The notes under the pieces were generated by a model, which did no database searches, was not told where the DNA came from, and was given only the letters and a program-made list of their open reading frames with translations. Of a stretch of 64,000 bases of DNA, positions 12,075-24,570 are shown in pieces; positions within the stretch are counted from its first letter, which is position 1; every line of letters begins with the position of its first letter. A program made the translations under genes and the position numbers. The stretch is from NCBI GenBank assembly GCA_022393335.1, contig JAJEKB010020632.1:150774-214773 (forward strand), given 5' to 3'. The stretch comes from Macrotrachela quadricornifera (taxonomy: Eukaryota > Rotifera > Eurotatoria > Philodinida > Philodinidae).

Positions 12075-15000
12075 ATGACGACGACAACGTCGACTCCACC
12101 AAGTTCAGTAGCACCTCCAATCTCATCATATGATCAACCATTACTTAAACTTCTTGCACGCCATCATCATCATCATCATTTTAATCAACAACCAAGTGCT
12201 AAAGACTTTCTCCAACATGCATTCTATTTTAATCATCCACCACCAAATACTGTAGCTACATTATCCCCACGACATCATCTTAGTAATGGTCTATCAAAAT
12301 TAAATACAGAAAATTCAACATCAAATATTAAATTAATATCACCATCAACAACAACAACAACAACATCTAATGGAAAACTTGATCAACAACAAACAATATC
12401 ACCAACAAATACTCAAATTAAAAAGCCAACAATTCAACAACAACAACAACAACAATCTAAAGAAGCTCTTGCTTTTGATCAATGGCTTCAACCACCACTT
12501 GGTTCTATTATACAAGGTCCACCATGTATTCAAGCTGATACATCATCATCAACTTCATCTACAGCAGTAGGGTTAAAAAGTGAAACAACATTATCATCAG
12601 GTATGTTCATTATTATTTTTTTTTGTTCGTTTCATTCAATACTCTTTCCGAATGACAATTATTTGTAAATATTGATTGTAAACAACAAGATCGAAGATTA
12701 AATATCGAAGAAGGACAAATAAGATCATCAATCATAAACGACAATATTATCAGTTATTTAACTATAAACATAGTATAATATATTTTATTTAAATAAATTG
12801 GTTAATATATATCTTAGAATTATTAAAAGAGCAACAGTTGTCATTAATATTGAAGATAGAACTTCATTGACGTTAAAATATAGACACCCACTGTGTCTGA
12901 CATACGTCATTTTTAAAAATTCTTTGATAGAATTTCTATTATCCTGACAATTTATAATTATATGTAATTTGTTTTTTTCTTCGCATTAAATTTTATAGAC
13001 AATATTTATATTCTTTAAATGTTTATTTGATCATATAAAAAAGAAATTTGCGATAATATTACTCAGAGAATATAATGATTATTCAATAGAAGAAAATAAT
13101 ATTTAAATAAATCATAAATCATGTTCTATAAAAATCTTGCGTTCTGTTACCTGTATCTTTTTTTTTTTAAAACATCAATTATAGATGATTAGAAAAAAGC
13201 ATATCATCAGACACGCCTAACTTTATATATATATATATCTATGGTTAGTGTACCATAAAATGTAATGTCACAGTACTGTATTTTTTGTCTTAGTAATAGC
13301 AGACATCATCACATGATCTAGATTTTTACTGTTTAAATTCATTTAAAAAAAAAATTTTTTTGTCTTTATATTTAACTAAGAAAAGTAAAAGTAAATATAA
13401 TAAAGAAGAAAAAGTATGATTTTAAATGTAAATTTCTTATAAAAAGGACATCTCATCATAGTTTATTTTTCATTAATGTAATACACCAGTACATATGACC
13501 CAATACTAAAAAAACATGAAAAGATTCCTTTTGTTGTTAACATCGCGACAACATACATCTATGGCTTCAAATATATATATTCTGCATCATCATCATCTCG
13601 TGATGACTACGAAAAGAACAAATATAACAGGAGACAGACGAGACTAGATGAAATGCAAGACAAGACAGAAAATTATGAAAAAACAAATGTAATCAATCGT
13701 ATCAAACACGCAATATGTTATCATTAATATAAGAAAGTTATTTAGTATGAGAGAATAAAATGGATGAAAATTTTAATTATTAAAATTTAATTAATTATAT
13801 AAATTTTTTTGTTTAATTATAGGTGAACGTATAACATGTTTTATTGTTGGAGGAGAAAAACGTTTATGTTTACCAGAAATTTTAAATACTGTTTTAAAAG
13901 ATTTTTCATTACAAGAAATAAATTCTGCATGTGAACGTTTACATATATATTGTTCACGTTGTACAAATGAACAACTTGATATACTTAAAAAAACTCAAGT
14001 TTTACCAATGAATGCACCATCATGTGGTTTAATAACTCAAACAGATGCTGAACGTCTTTGTGCTTCTTTATTACAATTACGTTATAAAGGACAATTACGT
14101 ACAGTTAATTCAGTAACAGCAAATCAGTATGAACGTTTATATTCAATTAAAGTTCAACATAAATGTTTTGGAAAATGTTCCGGTACATTATATCCAACAT
14201 TATATGTTGCACCACAAGCTGAATGTATACAATGTGATACATGTCAAGCATTATTTTCTCCAAAAACATTTGTTTCACATGGACATAAATCTGAAGAAAA
14301 TCGTATATGTCATTGGGGTTTTAATTCAGATAATTGGCGTGCTTATTTAAAAATACGTTCAACAGAAGATAATAAAGCTAATGAAGAATTAGAATTAGTA
14401 AAAGAAAAATTTTTAAATAATAATCAAAAAAAACGTTCAACACAACAATCTGTATGATAAATAAACATAAATTTTTATGATTAAATATTCTTTTTTTGAT
14501 TTATTTAAGGATTGTTTATTATTAGCAGAAAAACGTGTTAAATTAGCATCATCATCATCATCTTCAACTGATACATGGTCTTATCCATATACATCAACAA
14601 AAAAAGATAATCATTATGGAGATTATTCATTCAATACACTTTTACCAAGACCAACATTAATTCCTCCACCATTACCTTTAGCATTGCCAGTTGAACCAAC
14701 AACAACAACAACAGCAACAACAACATCAAACAGGTTAATTTTTTTTAATTAATTTAATTTATAGTTTTTTTTAAATATTTTCTTCTATTAATAGTTGTCC
14801 TCGACCATCACCATTACGTGTTATTCGATCAGATTCTCCAACATCGAATGAACCAGCAAATCCGTCCATTACAAATTTTAATGGTAATAAAAAAAAGAAA
14901 AAGAAATATTATTTATAAAAAAAATAAAAATTTATTTTCAATAGATTTTACACCAGATGGTATTCGACAAATAGTTGAAACAACAGTATCATCACCACGT

Positions 15001-15752
15001 GCTCGTCAACAATTAATAACATATATATCACAACTACAATTATATACATATACGCAATCATCAAAAACAAATACTATTGTTAATACTCATCAACAAAATG
15101 AAGCTATGTTATTACGAGTAAATTTTATAAATTCGAATTTTTTTTTTTTTAATCTTTTTTGTCATTTTGTTTAAAGCGTGAAAATGAATTACTTCGTGAA
15201 CGTTTATCAAAATTAGAAGCAGTACAAATATCATCAAATTCAAGTACAATAAGTAATGGAAGTAAATTATCATCAAATGAAAATAATCAACAACAAGATA
15301 GTATTATTGGAGATTTAGATGATTTTGATTCAAATGTATCATTGCATAGTACATCATCATTAATTAATCATGAAACAATAATTGAACAACCAAAATATTT
15401 TGATCGTAAACGTCGTTTATTAGCAGCTGAACAACAACTATCAACATCAGAAACAGATATGTCAATAATAAAAAAATCCAGTCCACATAAAAAAGCTTGT
15501 CTAGATGATATTGTTGATTCATTAAATCAAAAAGCACAAGCTGAAAGAGATGAAGAAATAGAAGAAGAAGAAGAAGAAGAAGAAGGTGAAATTGATGAAC
15601 ATGAAGTAAAGCAAGATAATAATGAAGAAATAATTGTAACAATGAATAATAATTTAACACCACCATCAACAACAACAACAGAAAGAGAAGATGATGATGA
15701 TGAAGATGTTGAGATTGATGATGATAAACTTATTGTTACTGACGACCACTAA
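12075..15752 (+). CDS. ski: SKI/SnoN family transcriptional co-repressor
   Basis: Six exons: 12075-12600, 13823-14451, 14510-14733, 14795-14883, 14945-15117 and 15177-15752. They sum to 739 codons (738 aa), close to vertebrate SKI. Exon 1 is disordered, with poly-His, Gln and Thr runs. Exon 2 carries the Ski/Sno/Dac domain (about residues 176-270: GERITCFIVGGEKRLCLPEI, later APSCGLITQTDAERLC) and the SAND-like Smad4-binding domain (about 280-370), with the zinc-ligand region CIQCDTCQ...HGHKSEENRICHWGF and NWRAYLKI. Exon 6 opens with a leucine-zipper segment (RENELLRERLSKLEA), like the C-terminal coiled coil used for SKI/SnoN dimers, then an acidic Glu/Asp tail. Known family role: nuclear repressor of Smad-dependent TGF-beta/BMP transcription, recruiting N-CoR/HDAC. 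Intron 1 is long (1,222 bp); the others are 58-61 bp. The start ATG is the first in frame after the leader. Confidence 0.93.
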
Positions 15753-16375
15753 GTGGATGAAATATGTGCCATTTATTTTTGTTTTTATGTCTATTGGAAA
15801 AAATTTTTTTCATACTCAGGTATTTTCTTTTTTTCTGTTGTTATTGTTGTTGTTGTCACATTACTGAACAGTAACACCAATTTTCTGTCTCTTCTTCTCT
15901 CGGTTCTTTTTTCTCTTCTTTCTTTTTTTTTTTTTGTTTTTTTGACTTTATTGTTTATCATCATTGTACCTATTAATATGGGCGTGAAATTTTTCTTTAC
16001 ATATCTATCAGATAGTGTCAGTGAATACAAAATCAGCAGACACTTCTTTTCTTTTCTTTCTTGTTTTGATTTATTACTCTTGCTGTGGTGTGTATGTTCT
16101 ATTGTTACCATTCGTAACTTTATTATGATTTGTATCATCAACACAAGGAAAATTTGTTTTTTTGTTTGTTTGTTTTGAACAGTATATGCATATAAATATA
16201 TATACATATATGTGTGTTTTTGGTTGTTTATTTGTGTTTATTGCATTTGTTTTTGGCAAGAAAAAAAAAATAAGAAAACCAATTGAAAAGATGAAATAAA
16301 AAAAAAATTTATCTGGAAAATTTAGAATTTTTCAAATGAAAAATAGAATATTAATATATAGAAAGAAAATAAAAA
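15753..16375 (+). other. SKI 3' region, T-rich
   Basis: T-rich and CT-rich sequence after the SKI stop, consistent with a 3' UTR. Open frames on both strands here are composition shadows. An AATAAA-type hexamer is not obvious close to the stop; AATAAG/AAATAAA-like runs appear near 16261-16310. It ends at the oligo-T terminator of the 5S gene on the opposite strand (AAAAA on the plus strand at 16371-16375). Confidence 0.45.
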
Positions 16376-16493
16376 GCTTACGACACTCGGTATTCCCAGG
16401 CGGTCACCCATCCAAGTACTAACCGAGCCCGACGTTGCTTAACTTCAGTGATCGGACGAGAACTGGTGTATTCAACGTGGTATGGCCGTAAGC
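16376..16493 (-). rRNA. 5S ribosomal RNA, copy 1
   Basis: The reverse complement begins GCTTACGGCCATACCACG and ends CCGAGTGTCGTAAGC, the universal animal 5S rRNA form, 118 nt as bounded here. The internal promoter is intact: AGTTAAGCAACGTCGGGC (box A/IE region) and GGATGGGTGACCGCC (box C). The ends pair as a 5S helix I. Transcription by RNA polymerase III would stop at the run of five T immediately downstream (plus-strand 16371-16375). The sequence is base-for-base identical to the second copy 3.7 kb away. Confidence 0.98.
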
Positions 16494-16780
16494 GAACATT
16501 ATACAGATAAAAATTGATTTTATATCTTACTTAATTTAATGTTATTCACTAGATATCTGTTATACTACTTAATAGATTCTTGTTTGTAACTCAATATTAT
16601 TTCTCATTTAAGAATATTTATAATAACAGTAACAAATTCTGTTCAAATTAAATAACAAAATAATACGTTCGACTAGTTCGAGTATATACTGTAAAAGAAA
16701 AACAGTATCAAATCAAAATCTCAAAAGCATTTTAATGTTCTACTAACCAGAGAAGCGCTTCAACTGGCAAATTACTTTTA

Positions 16781-16992
16781 CATAAAGTAGACCCAAGTAA
16801 AGTATAAGTATTCATAGGTTCTCCGTCTAAAGTTATAGGAATTTTACTGAAATTTTAGCCTATATCATGGTATACACTAACAAACTGAATGACAGTATTT
16901 TGATTTCAGAGTCTGCTCATCTCAAGACAGAAGGACTATAAGCACTTATCCTTTTGGAGTTTTTTTTATACTTTACTTGGGTCTACTTTATG
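16781..16992. mobile_element. 212-bp MITE-like inverted-repeat element
   Basis: The ends are inverted copies of about 28 bp: CATAAAGTAGACCCAAGTAA at the left, and the same on the opposite strand at the right. TA dinucleotides flank both sides (16779-16780, 16993-16994). No coding capacity. Tc1/mariner-type MITE by structure. Confidence 0.75.
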
Positions 16993-16994
16993 TA

Positions 16995-19900
16995 CACAGT
17001 CCGAGTCAAAAAATGACTTGAGCATTGAAGTCGTTCCTTTGTATGTGCAAATTTGAAATTGATTATAAAAATAGCATATTTTATTTATTTCATTTTGTTA
17101 GTTTATACATAAATATATATCTTTGAATATAATGAACATTTTAACATATTCTTTTTATTAAAAAAAAATTATCTGCTTGAGATTTTAATTATTTCTTGTA
17201 GATTTCAAAATCGAATCTATTCTCGACGTTTGTTCTGTTTTTTACAGATGGAAAAACTATATTGTTAATTTTCTAAATAAATTATTTATCTTTTGAATAT
17301 CTTTTAACATATAAAAATTTTCCCTGGAAGTAGAGAAATAGATGATAATACAATAAATTCAAAGAAGCAGTGCAATAATGAAATGAAAAGAAGCATAAAT
17401 AAGGCTTTGTCAAAGTCGTTTGTTCTATTCTATGTCGTGAAGAAAAATTTATGTTAATAAAAATGAATTATGTAAACCAAATCCTTTGTGATTCTATTAG
17501 GGAAAGAAGTATTGAAAAATAATAATAGAAATTTCCATATCCTGTTCTTGGTGTTTTTTGCCCACGTCTTATCAAAAGCTAGTGGTGACAAAATCATTTA
17601 GACAGTACAATGGTTAGAAATTTAAAAAGCGAGTAAGATATAAACACTGCCGGTGAGACTAAACATTTCCTGTATACACATATAATCTATTCATACTTTT
17701 TCAAAGCATTTTCAACATAAAATGCAGACAAATATGACTCTAGGCATCACATGTTCCTATAAAAATTATCACGTTCTTTAAAAACCGTATCGAAGGAAAA
17801 AATTGAAAAGATAATAAAAAATTGTAGAAATTTTATCACGAACACAGAATGATTAGGGTTACATTTTTGTATAATTTATATTGAAAATTCTCTAGAAAGT
17901 GATGAATGCAACGAAAATAATATTAATACAAAAACATCCATCAATGAATTCTCCAAATCTAATGAATCTTATACAGATCAATGCATTCGATATCATTCTT
18001 ACTAATGATGAAAATCACACATCTCTATCTGCTTCCATTCTCTTAAGATATTCATCCTAAAAATTTTTTATTTTGTTATTTCTGAAGTCAACTTCTATAA
18101 TAATACGCCGAATTTTGTGTCAAGCAATTGGTCTATATTGCGTTTACTTGCAGTTTTACTAATACTCACTTCATTAGATACCATTTTCAGTGACATCAGT
18201 TGTCAGATTATTGCAACAACAATATCAATGTTTGTCCATTTTGGTATTCATTGTCGGACAAAAAAAGAATGAAAAGTCGAGAGTAGATTCCGCTAATTAT
18301 TAAGTTCAGTTTGATCCTACTTCCTTCAATGTTCTTACAAATAATCCTACTATTCTTCTTATTGTTGATAAAGACGAACTATTATATAAATTAGTATTCG
18401 ATGAGTACTAGACGTCTATCGTAGAAGAACAACATTATCAGATCTTATATTTGGCATTCCATATAAAATTTCTGATTGTTATTGAAGCAGTAGATTGTTG
18501 ATTGATTGTTGGCTTAAGACGTATCTTCTCTTATGCTTAAGTGCTGCACACGAGTCAATAACAGAAAACAAACAGAAAAAAGAAGAATCTTTTTTGGGTT
18601 AATTTCGTCTATTTTTGACATGGTGTTTTTATTTATAGTCGTTCTGGAAAAAAGTATAATGTGGAGAAAATTTACACATTTCTAAAAAGATACGTTTTTT
18701 CGATTGGAAGGAGATGTTTGCTAAGACTAAAAAATAGATTTTTGCAATCAGCAGCTCAAACTCTATTGATTGAAGTACAAAAATATGGGAAAAAATTTTA
18801 CTTGAAATTCACATTGCCGGCATCTTACTAAAGTAATAGTTTTACAAATGTTTCTGTTTAGTTAGCTATTGTTACACAATATTCGGAAGAAAGGCATTTG
18901 AATATATATTAAAAAGTAAAAAATATAATTATGTTTGATTTTCTTTAGTATCAAATAATTCGTTCAAGATCGTCAAAGAACTGCTATTTATGTGCTAGAA
19001 ATTTAGTTATGTTATGAAAGTTCGATAATATGATTCTCTCTCTTTTTTTGATGGTATTATCATGATTGTTGTTATGATGCGACATAGTCCTATTCTTTCC
19101 TTTTTATCTCTATTGTATCCAAATAACATACACAATATATCTTAGTTTTGTGCCAAGTGATTATAGATATTGTTAATATCACATCAATTGATTGAAAGAA
19201 AAAGAAGATTTTATTGTTAAGAACTTATGAATTAATGTTGGGTTTTATTTGATATTTTGATTAATTTGCCATCATTGCAATATACTATTCGTGTTGAAAT
19301 AACTATTCCATTTTGTATTTATAATACAGATAGAGATCAAAATAATATTAATACTAATAGTTAGATTTTCACACCATTTTTAAACGAAAACTTCACATTT
19401 TTTTTCATCAGAGATAGATCGATTAGATTCATGTCATTACAGAATACAGTAAAATTAAAGAGCTTCTTTATCATCGTAATACTTTTCTTTTTGAGTAGAT
19501 GTTACTCACAGTCATTTACTGTCTGCTACGTTTTTTTACATTTAAATAATAAACTTATAGTGAGAATTAGAAATTTCTCGTGAGTTTTCAATGATTAGTG
19601 GAAGTGAACTTTGGTAAACTGTTGAAAACTAAATCTATTAGAAAGCTGATCTATTGTTTTGATATATTTCAAACGAATTCAATCAATATTCACAAGAAAT
19701 CAGTTGATGCATTAGAATGTCAGTTTATATTAAATTTGTGGTAGTTTAAAATTGTGAATTGGGAATATTTTAAGTTTACACTGATGAACTAGCCAGTCCA
19801 ATGCATTTCCTATTCTGAAAGAAGTTCGATCAGTATATTTTAAATTATCGAAAAAAGTAAAGAAATTGTTTATCAAATTCGTCCATGTTATATAAATAAA

Positions 19901-20084
19901 CGAGAATATACAAAAGTTTGAATGATGATATAAAATCTTGTATTTATATTTTATTAAAAATAAAAATTTAAAGTTACAAAAATTAGAAAGCAAGAAAATG
20001 AATAAAGACCTTATATAATAATTGTTTGCTATTGTTAGCAAAAAGAAGAAACACAATAACATGTAAATATAATTTTAAAAAAAA
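16995..20084. other. 3.1 kb intergenic between the two 5S genes
   Basis: No gene supported. Around 18110-18560 some stretches translate into hydrophobic, membrane-like peptide in shifting frames with several stops (for example ILLIVDKDELLYKLVFDEY near 18350-18408), which could be a decayed gene, but I cannot name it. The 110-codon minus-strand frame at 19730-20062 is Phe/Ile/Asn-rich with no motif. There is no other 5S copy between the two. Confidence 0.4.
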
Positions 20085-20202
20085 GCTTACGACACTCGGT
20101 ATTCCCAGGCGGTCACCCATCCAAGTACTAACCGAGCCCGACGTTGCTTAACTTCAGTGATCGGACGAGAACTGGTGTATTCAACGTGGTATGGCCGTAA
20201 GC
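20085..20202 (-). rRNA. 5S ribosomal RNA, copy 2
   Basis: Identical over all 118 nt to the copy at 16376-16493, in the same orientation, with its own oligo-T stop (plus-strand A run at 20077-20084). Flanking sequence differs except for the few bases beside the gene, so this is a dispersed copy, not a unit of a tandem array. Both copies have intact internal promoter elements and are probably functional. Confidence 0.98.
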
Positions 20203-20418
20203 GAATGTTTATTATTAGGAATATCATTTTACCTTTATTTTATAAAATAAAAATAAAGTTAAATTAAAGAATAAAGAATGGTCTTCCTTGAATTCTCCTG
20301 ACAGCAGTCAGAGTTTCGATCTCGAAATTAGTTCTGTGTTTCAATATTTCTTGGCAAGTACTATCCACTCCTCACCATCGCAGAAGCAAAGTCTTTGGGA
20401 GTACCGTTAGGTCCGCAG

Positions 20419-20721
20419 GTACCCTAAGTTCTCAAGTGCTATATATTGCCGATACTCTTAGATCGTCGAGTGCTATCTTTTGCAGTCATCTCTAGGTTTT
20501 CAAATACTATATTATACGAGTATTCTTGGGACCTCGAGTACTTTATTATGAAGGCACTGTTAAATCTTCTAGCGCTATACTATAGAGGCATATTTAGATC
20601 CTTAAATACTATACATTAGGATACCTTTAGGTTTTCAGGCGCTATATTGTCTGGGTATCCCTAGGTCCTCAAGCATTATATATTGAGGATACCCTTACAT
20701 TATGAAATACTATATTTTGGA
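20419..20721. repeat. 34-bp tandem repeat, nine units (forward arm)
   Basis: Nine degenerate units of 33-34 bp with the core pattern 'GATACCCTTAGGTCCTCAAG' followed by 'TGCTATATTATGGA'. Units differ from one another by several bases. A partial unit precedes the array near 20400. The reverse complement of the same core makes up the array at 21191-21630. No coding meaning is seen. Confidence 0.8.
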
Positions 20722-21190
20722 GTAAACCAAGGTCTTCAACAACTATCCACTTGACTGTAGTCAGAATCTTAATCCAGAAAATCACCGTGTGTTGGTCTGG
20801 ATGGTAGTAATTTGATTTTACAGTTAAAAAAACCTAGTGGATCGCCTTGATCAACACTGCTTGTTATGATGAAATTCATTGAACTTGATCACATTGAATT
20901 TGGATGAAAAGTTCTTTTTAAAAACAGCGTGTTGATAGGTTGTCACTTTTTAGATATAAGCTTCTGCATCAATTTCCCAATTGAGAAGAATAGTCCTATG
21001 AGATAGCTTTAAAAAAATATATATTGAATTCATATATCAATGATTTATTTATTTTCTTCAAACTAATAGCGTGAATCGAGCGGCTCCATTACTTCTCTTG
21101 ACTGCAGATTCAAACTACTCCCCTGAGGATACAAACACACGATTTTTCTTGATTAACGCCCTGGCTAAAGTCAAGGATATCGCTGATGGC
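20722..21190. other. Spacer between inverted 34-bp arrays
   Basis: Unique-looking spacer. Three related stretches, near 20298 (ctgacagcagtcagag), 20752 (ttgactgtagtcagaa) and 21100 (ttgactgcagattcaaa), bound the arrays and spacer, suggesting older internal duplications. No gene. Confidence 0.5.
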
Positions 21191-21630
21191 GATCTATGGG
21201 TACTCCATAACATAGCTCACTGAGGGCTTAAGGATGTCATCAAAATGTATCATTTGATTATTTAAGTGCACTCTGGTAATATAGCATTTGATATCCTAGC
21301 GGTACCTAACCTATATTACGCTTGATGACATAAAGATACTTCCATAATGTTGCATTCGAGGATCTAAAGTTACCTCCATAATCTACGATATGAGGACCTA
21401 AGGATGCTTCCATAGCATAGCACTTTAAGATACTCACCAAATATAGTCTTTGTGCATCCGAGAATACCACCATAATATAGTAGTTCATGACCTAAGGATA
21501 TCTCCATTATATGGTAGTTGAGGATCGGAAGACACCTCCATAGTAGTGTGGTTGAGAATCTGGGATATCTCATAATAGTTTGCTTGAGGAACTGGAGATA
21601 TTCCAATAGTTTAGCTCTCGAGGACCTAAG
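21191..21630. repeat. 34-bp tandem repeat, about thirteen units (reverse arm)
   Basis: Units of 33-35 bp with the core 'TCCATAATATAGCACTTGAG' then 'GACCTAAGGATAC', which is the reverse complement of the array at 20419-20721. Good examples run from about 21330 to 21630. The minus-strand open frames at 21306-21606 simply translate the repeat and are not genes. Confidence 0.8.
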
Positions 21631-22162
21631 AGCAGCCTATAGTCTGTTTTTCTGTGAAAATGGGCTGAACAGTGCCTGCGGACAAAGATGAAAACAGACA
21701 GTCAATTTTCGGATTAAATTCCTGATCACAATCGAGAGAATTTGGATAAATCAGTCTACATTTTTCATTTTAACTTTATTTTGAAAAATAAAAATACAGT
21801 GACACCCCTGTTTATTGCCTATTATAGGTCGGAAAGAAATCCAACATAAAATGAAAAATACTGACATCACCTTTATTTTCGTTCTTCTGTGTCATGAAAT
21901 CTTGTATGTTGGAAGAAAATAATATTATACGCAAAAAAAATTTACAACTGTTATAACTAATATAAAGAACAGCAAGAGAAAGATTTTATTGTAATTAGAA
22001 TATCAACACACTATTATAATAATTTTGTTTTTTTTTTTAGAAATATTGAAAAATTATTTCAGTAAGTTTCAAATTAATTATCAATATGATATTATAGAAC
22101 TAAATACAAAATGAGTTTATTACAATAAAATTCTTTTAAAAAAATATACTAAAAGAGTAAAC
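21631..22162. other. Intergenic before kinase-like gene
   Basis: No gene. A stretch around 21660-21730 shares short segments, in reverse complement, with sequence left of the forward 34-bp array (tccgaaaattgactgtctg against ctcgaaattagttctgtg), possibly the eroded outer end of the same composite repeat. Confidence 0.4.
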
Positions 22163-24570
22163 ATGACTACTAAACCATCCATAGCAACGTTACAAACTCA
22201 ATATGCTTTTCAATTAAATGTTCATATTCGAAAAGGAGAAAAACTAACTGGTTCATTTGGTAAAACAATATATAAAGCCGAATGGATAGATCAAAGAAAT
22301 TCTCCGATTGTTTTACTCGAAATAAAAGAAATTAAAACAAGTGATGAAGTTTTACTTTATATTTCACTTGAACATAAACATATTATTAAGACTTATGGTC
22401 TTGTTCAACCAACTATAGAAATAATAAATGCAGGTTCAATTTTACTTTTACAAGAATATGCTAAAGATGGTGATCTTGGAAGACTGTTAAATGAACGATT
22501 TTTTATACCGTCACAATCTGTTCTTCTTGAAATATTTATTCAAATAGTTAAAGCTATGATTTATCTTTCTGAACATAATATAATACATGGTGATTTAGCA
22601 TGTAGAAATGTATTAGTTGTTAAATGCCATCCAGATGACCGAGAAAAAAATTTAGTTAAATTAATTGATTTTGGTTTAACACGAGATGAATCAATACCAT
22701 TAGATACGAAAATCGAATTTCCAGAACGTTATGCAGCACAAGAAATTATACGTAGTAATGGTCGATCTGGTTATTCAATAAAATCTGATGTTTATTCATT
22801 TGCTGTTCTTATGTGGGAAGGTTATTCTCCTGAAAAAAGAATGCCTTATGATTATATTTCTAATGATGAAGAAGTTTGTAGACGAAAATTAAATGGTGAA
22901 AGATTAACACAACCAGAAAAATGTCCTTCAGATATGTGGATACTTATGAACAGATGTTGGAATGATAGACCACATGATAGACCTGATTTTCAAATGATTC
23001 ATACACAACTTGAACATATTCAAAATCCAAAAAAATTATCAACTACTTCGTAAGATAGAAAAAAAAAGAGAGAAAATTTGTTTATTAAATTTTCGTAATA
23101 TTATTTTATTTTTCAAAGGAATCCTGTTTTAATTAATACACAATATAATTTTTGTTACAATTGTGATCTTCCATATATAGATTACGATGCTCATCAAAAC
23201 ATCTGTAGTGAACTAGAATTAACATGTCATATATGTTTCAAATCACATCGGCGTACTAGTTTGGAAGAACATATGGAAACATGTAACAATTCAGTTTATG
23301 ATACTAGAAATAAATCATTATCATCTTCATCAACAACAATTTCTTCAAATGAGTTTGTTATTTTCATGAATAAAAATAGATTTTTATAAATGAATATTAT
23401 TTGTTTTGTTAACGTAGATCAGACAAAAAATATCAAGGTCCCTGTGAATATTGTAATGAACAATACCATATTGATCAACTTTATAATCATGAAGTATTGA
23501 TATTTCAATTAAAGATCATAAATCATTTTTATTGATTTTACAGACAAATTGTTTGAAGAATCCACAATATCGTCTAAAGAGTTTATCATTCTCTAGTTTA
23601 TCCATAGATAGACGTAAGGAAAGATATATTACTATATTTCAAAATATCTTTATCATTCGTAACTTTTTGATTTCAGAAGGAAGTCATAATCAAAGAGTAC
23701 CTTATCCTGCTACACCACAACGCTTGTCATCATTTGGAAAGAGATCACGTCTTGATCTATTACCTCCAATCAATGTGGATAATATGCCTCATTCAAGAAG
23801 ACAATCTCCTCCTACTAGAAGATTTACTTATGATCAATCCAATAAAACTACAACAAGAACAAGCGTTCAAAACAAACAACCGTATATATTTATACAAATA
23901 TTTTTTTTATTCTTTTATTTTACATAAACTTAAAATATTTTTTAAGACAACAAAATACAACACAATTGCCATGTGAAATTTGCAAGCTATTATTTGATAT
24001 ATCACAATTGGAAAACCATCAAGTAATTATATATTACTTATTACCTAAGAAATTCATTTTAAATTTTCATCTTTAATTAACTGTAACGATTTTTAGAAGC
24101 AATGCGTTAACAAAGATAGGATACGCCTAGAAAATATGAGACAGTTTGTATATTTAAGTTATTATATTCATCTATCTATCATTGAATCTTTAGAAAAATC
24201 GAAGAAGAAGAAAATTTTGAACCAGTTCAATGTGAATATTGCCAGCAAATCTATTTAACAAATGAAATATTTAACCATGAAGTATATTTTTAAAAACTTA
24301 TTATTATTTTTATTAGATCTATTTTATTAAAAGGAAACTTGCCGATCAAAGATCGATAATCAACGAACAGCTCTATCACGAAAACATTCCAGTTCAACTC
24401 CCAATCTTTATAGAAATTTATCAAGTAATAATAACAATCCAAAGAACAAGAAAAATGGACCGTAAGAGAAATAAAAATCTTTTTTTTTTTAAATATTTAT
24501 CTTTTTATTTTGTTACAGATCAGCTATTCGAAAATTTTTATCACGTATATTACCATTTATAAAGAAATAA
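22163..24570 (+). CDS. Tyrosine-kinase-like domain fused to five C2HC zinc fingers
   Basis: Ten exons: 22163-23049, 23119-23352, 23418-23493, 23544-23613, 23677-23881, 23947-24022, 24097-24143, 24194-24281, 24334-24461 and 24519-24570. They sum to 621 codons (620 aa) with phase kept throughout. Residues 20-285 form a protein-kinase fold: glycine loop (about 28-35, GSFGK), catalytic loop HGDLACRN (142-149, the tyrosine-kinase LA.RN form with HRD changed to HGD), DFG (169-171), and AQE in place of APE. The usual beta-3 lysine seems absent: the VAVK position reads IVLL (49-52), while the helix-C Glu (E62) remains. Downstream come five C-x2-C...H-x3-C fingers (for example CEYCNEQY...NHETNC, CEICKLLF...NHQKQC), resembling TRAF/XAF1-type fingers, and a basic tail. 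The role is unknown. A scaffold or pseudokinase in innate-type signalling is an inference only. Confidence 0.85.

Noticed and set aside
15364..15678. 104-codon Leu-rich minus-strand frame
   Set aside because: Antisense of the acidic and Asn-rich last SKI exon.
15753..16259. 138-141-codon frames on both strands
   Set aside because: Start immediately after the SKI stop in T-rich 3' sequence; composition-driven, no domain.
18110..18560. Possible decayed membrane-receptor gene
   Set aside because: Hydrophobic peptide fragments appear in shifting frames with stops, but order and family could not be established by eye.
19730..20062. 110-codon minus-strand frame next to a 5S gene
   Set aside because: Phe/Ile/Asn-rich with no motif or membrane-protein family resemblance I can defend; no flanking exons.
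21306..21606. 60- and 78-codon minus-strand frames
   Set aside because: Direct translations of the 34-bp repeat array.
20419..21630. CRISPR array interpretation of the 34-bp repeats
   Set aside because: Units are contiguous and degenerate with no unique spacers, in two orientations, in an intron-bearing eukaryotic genome.
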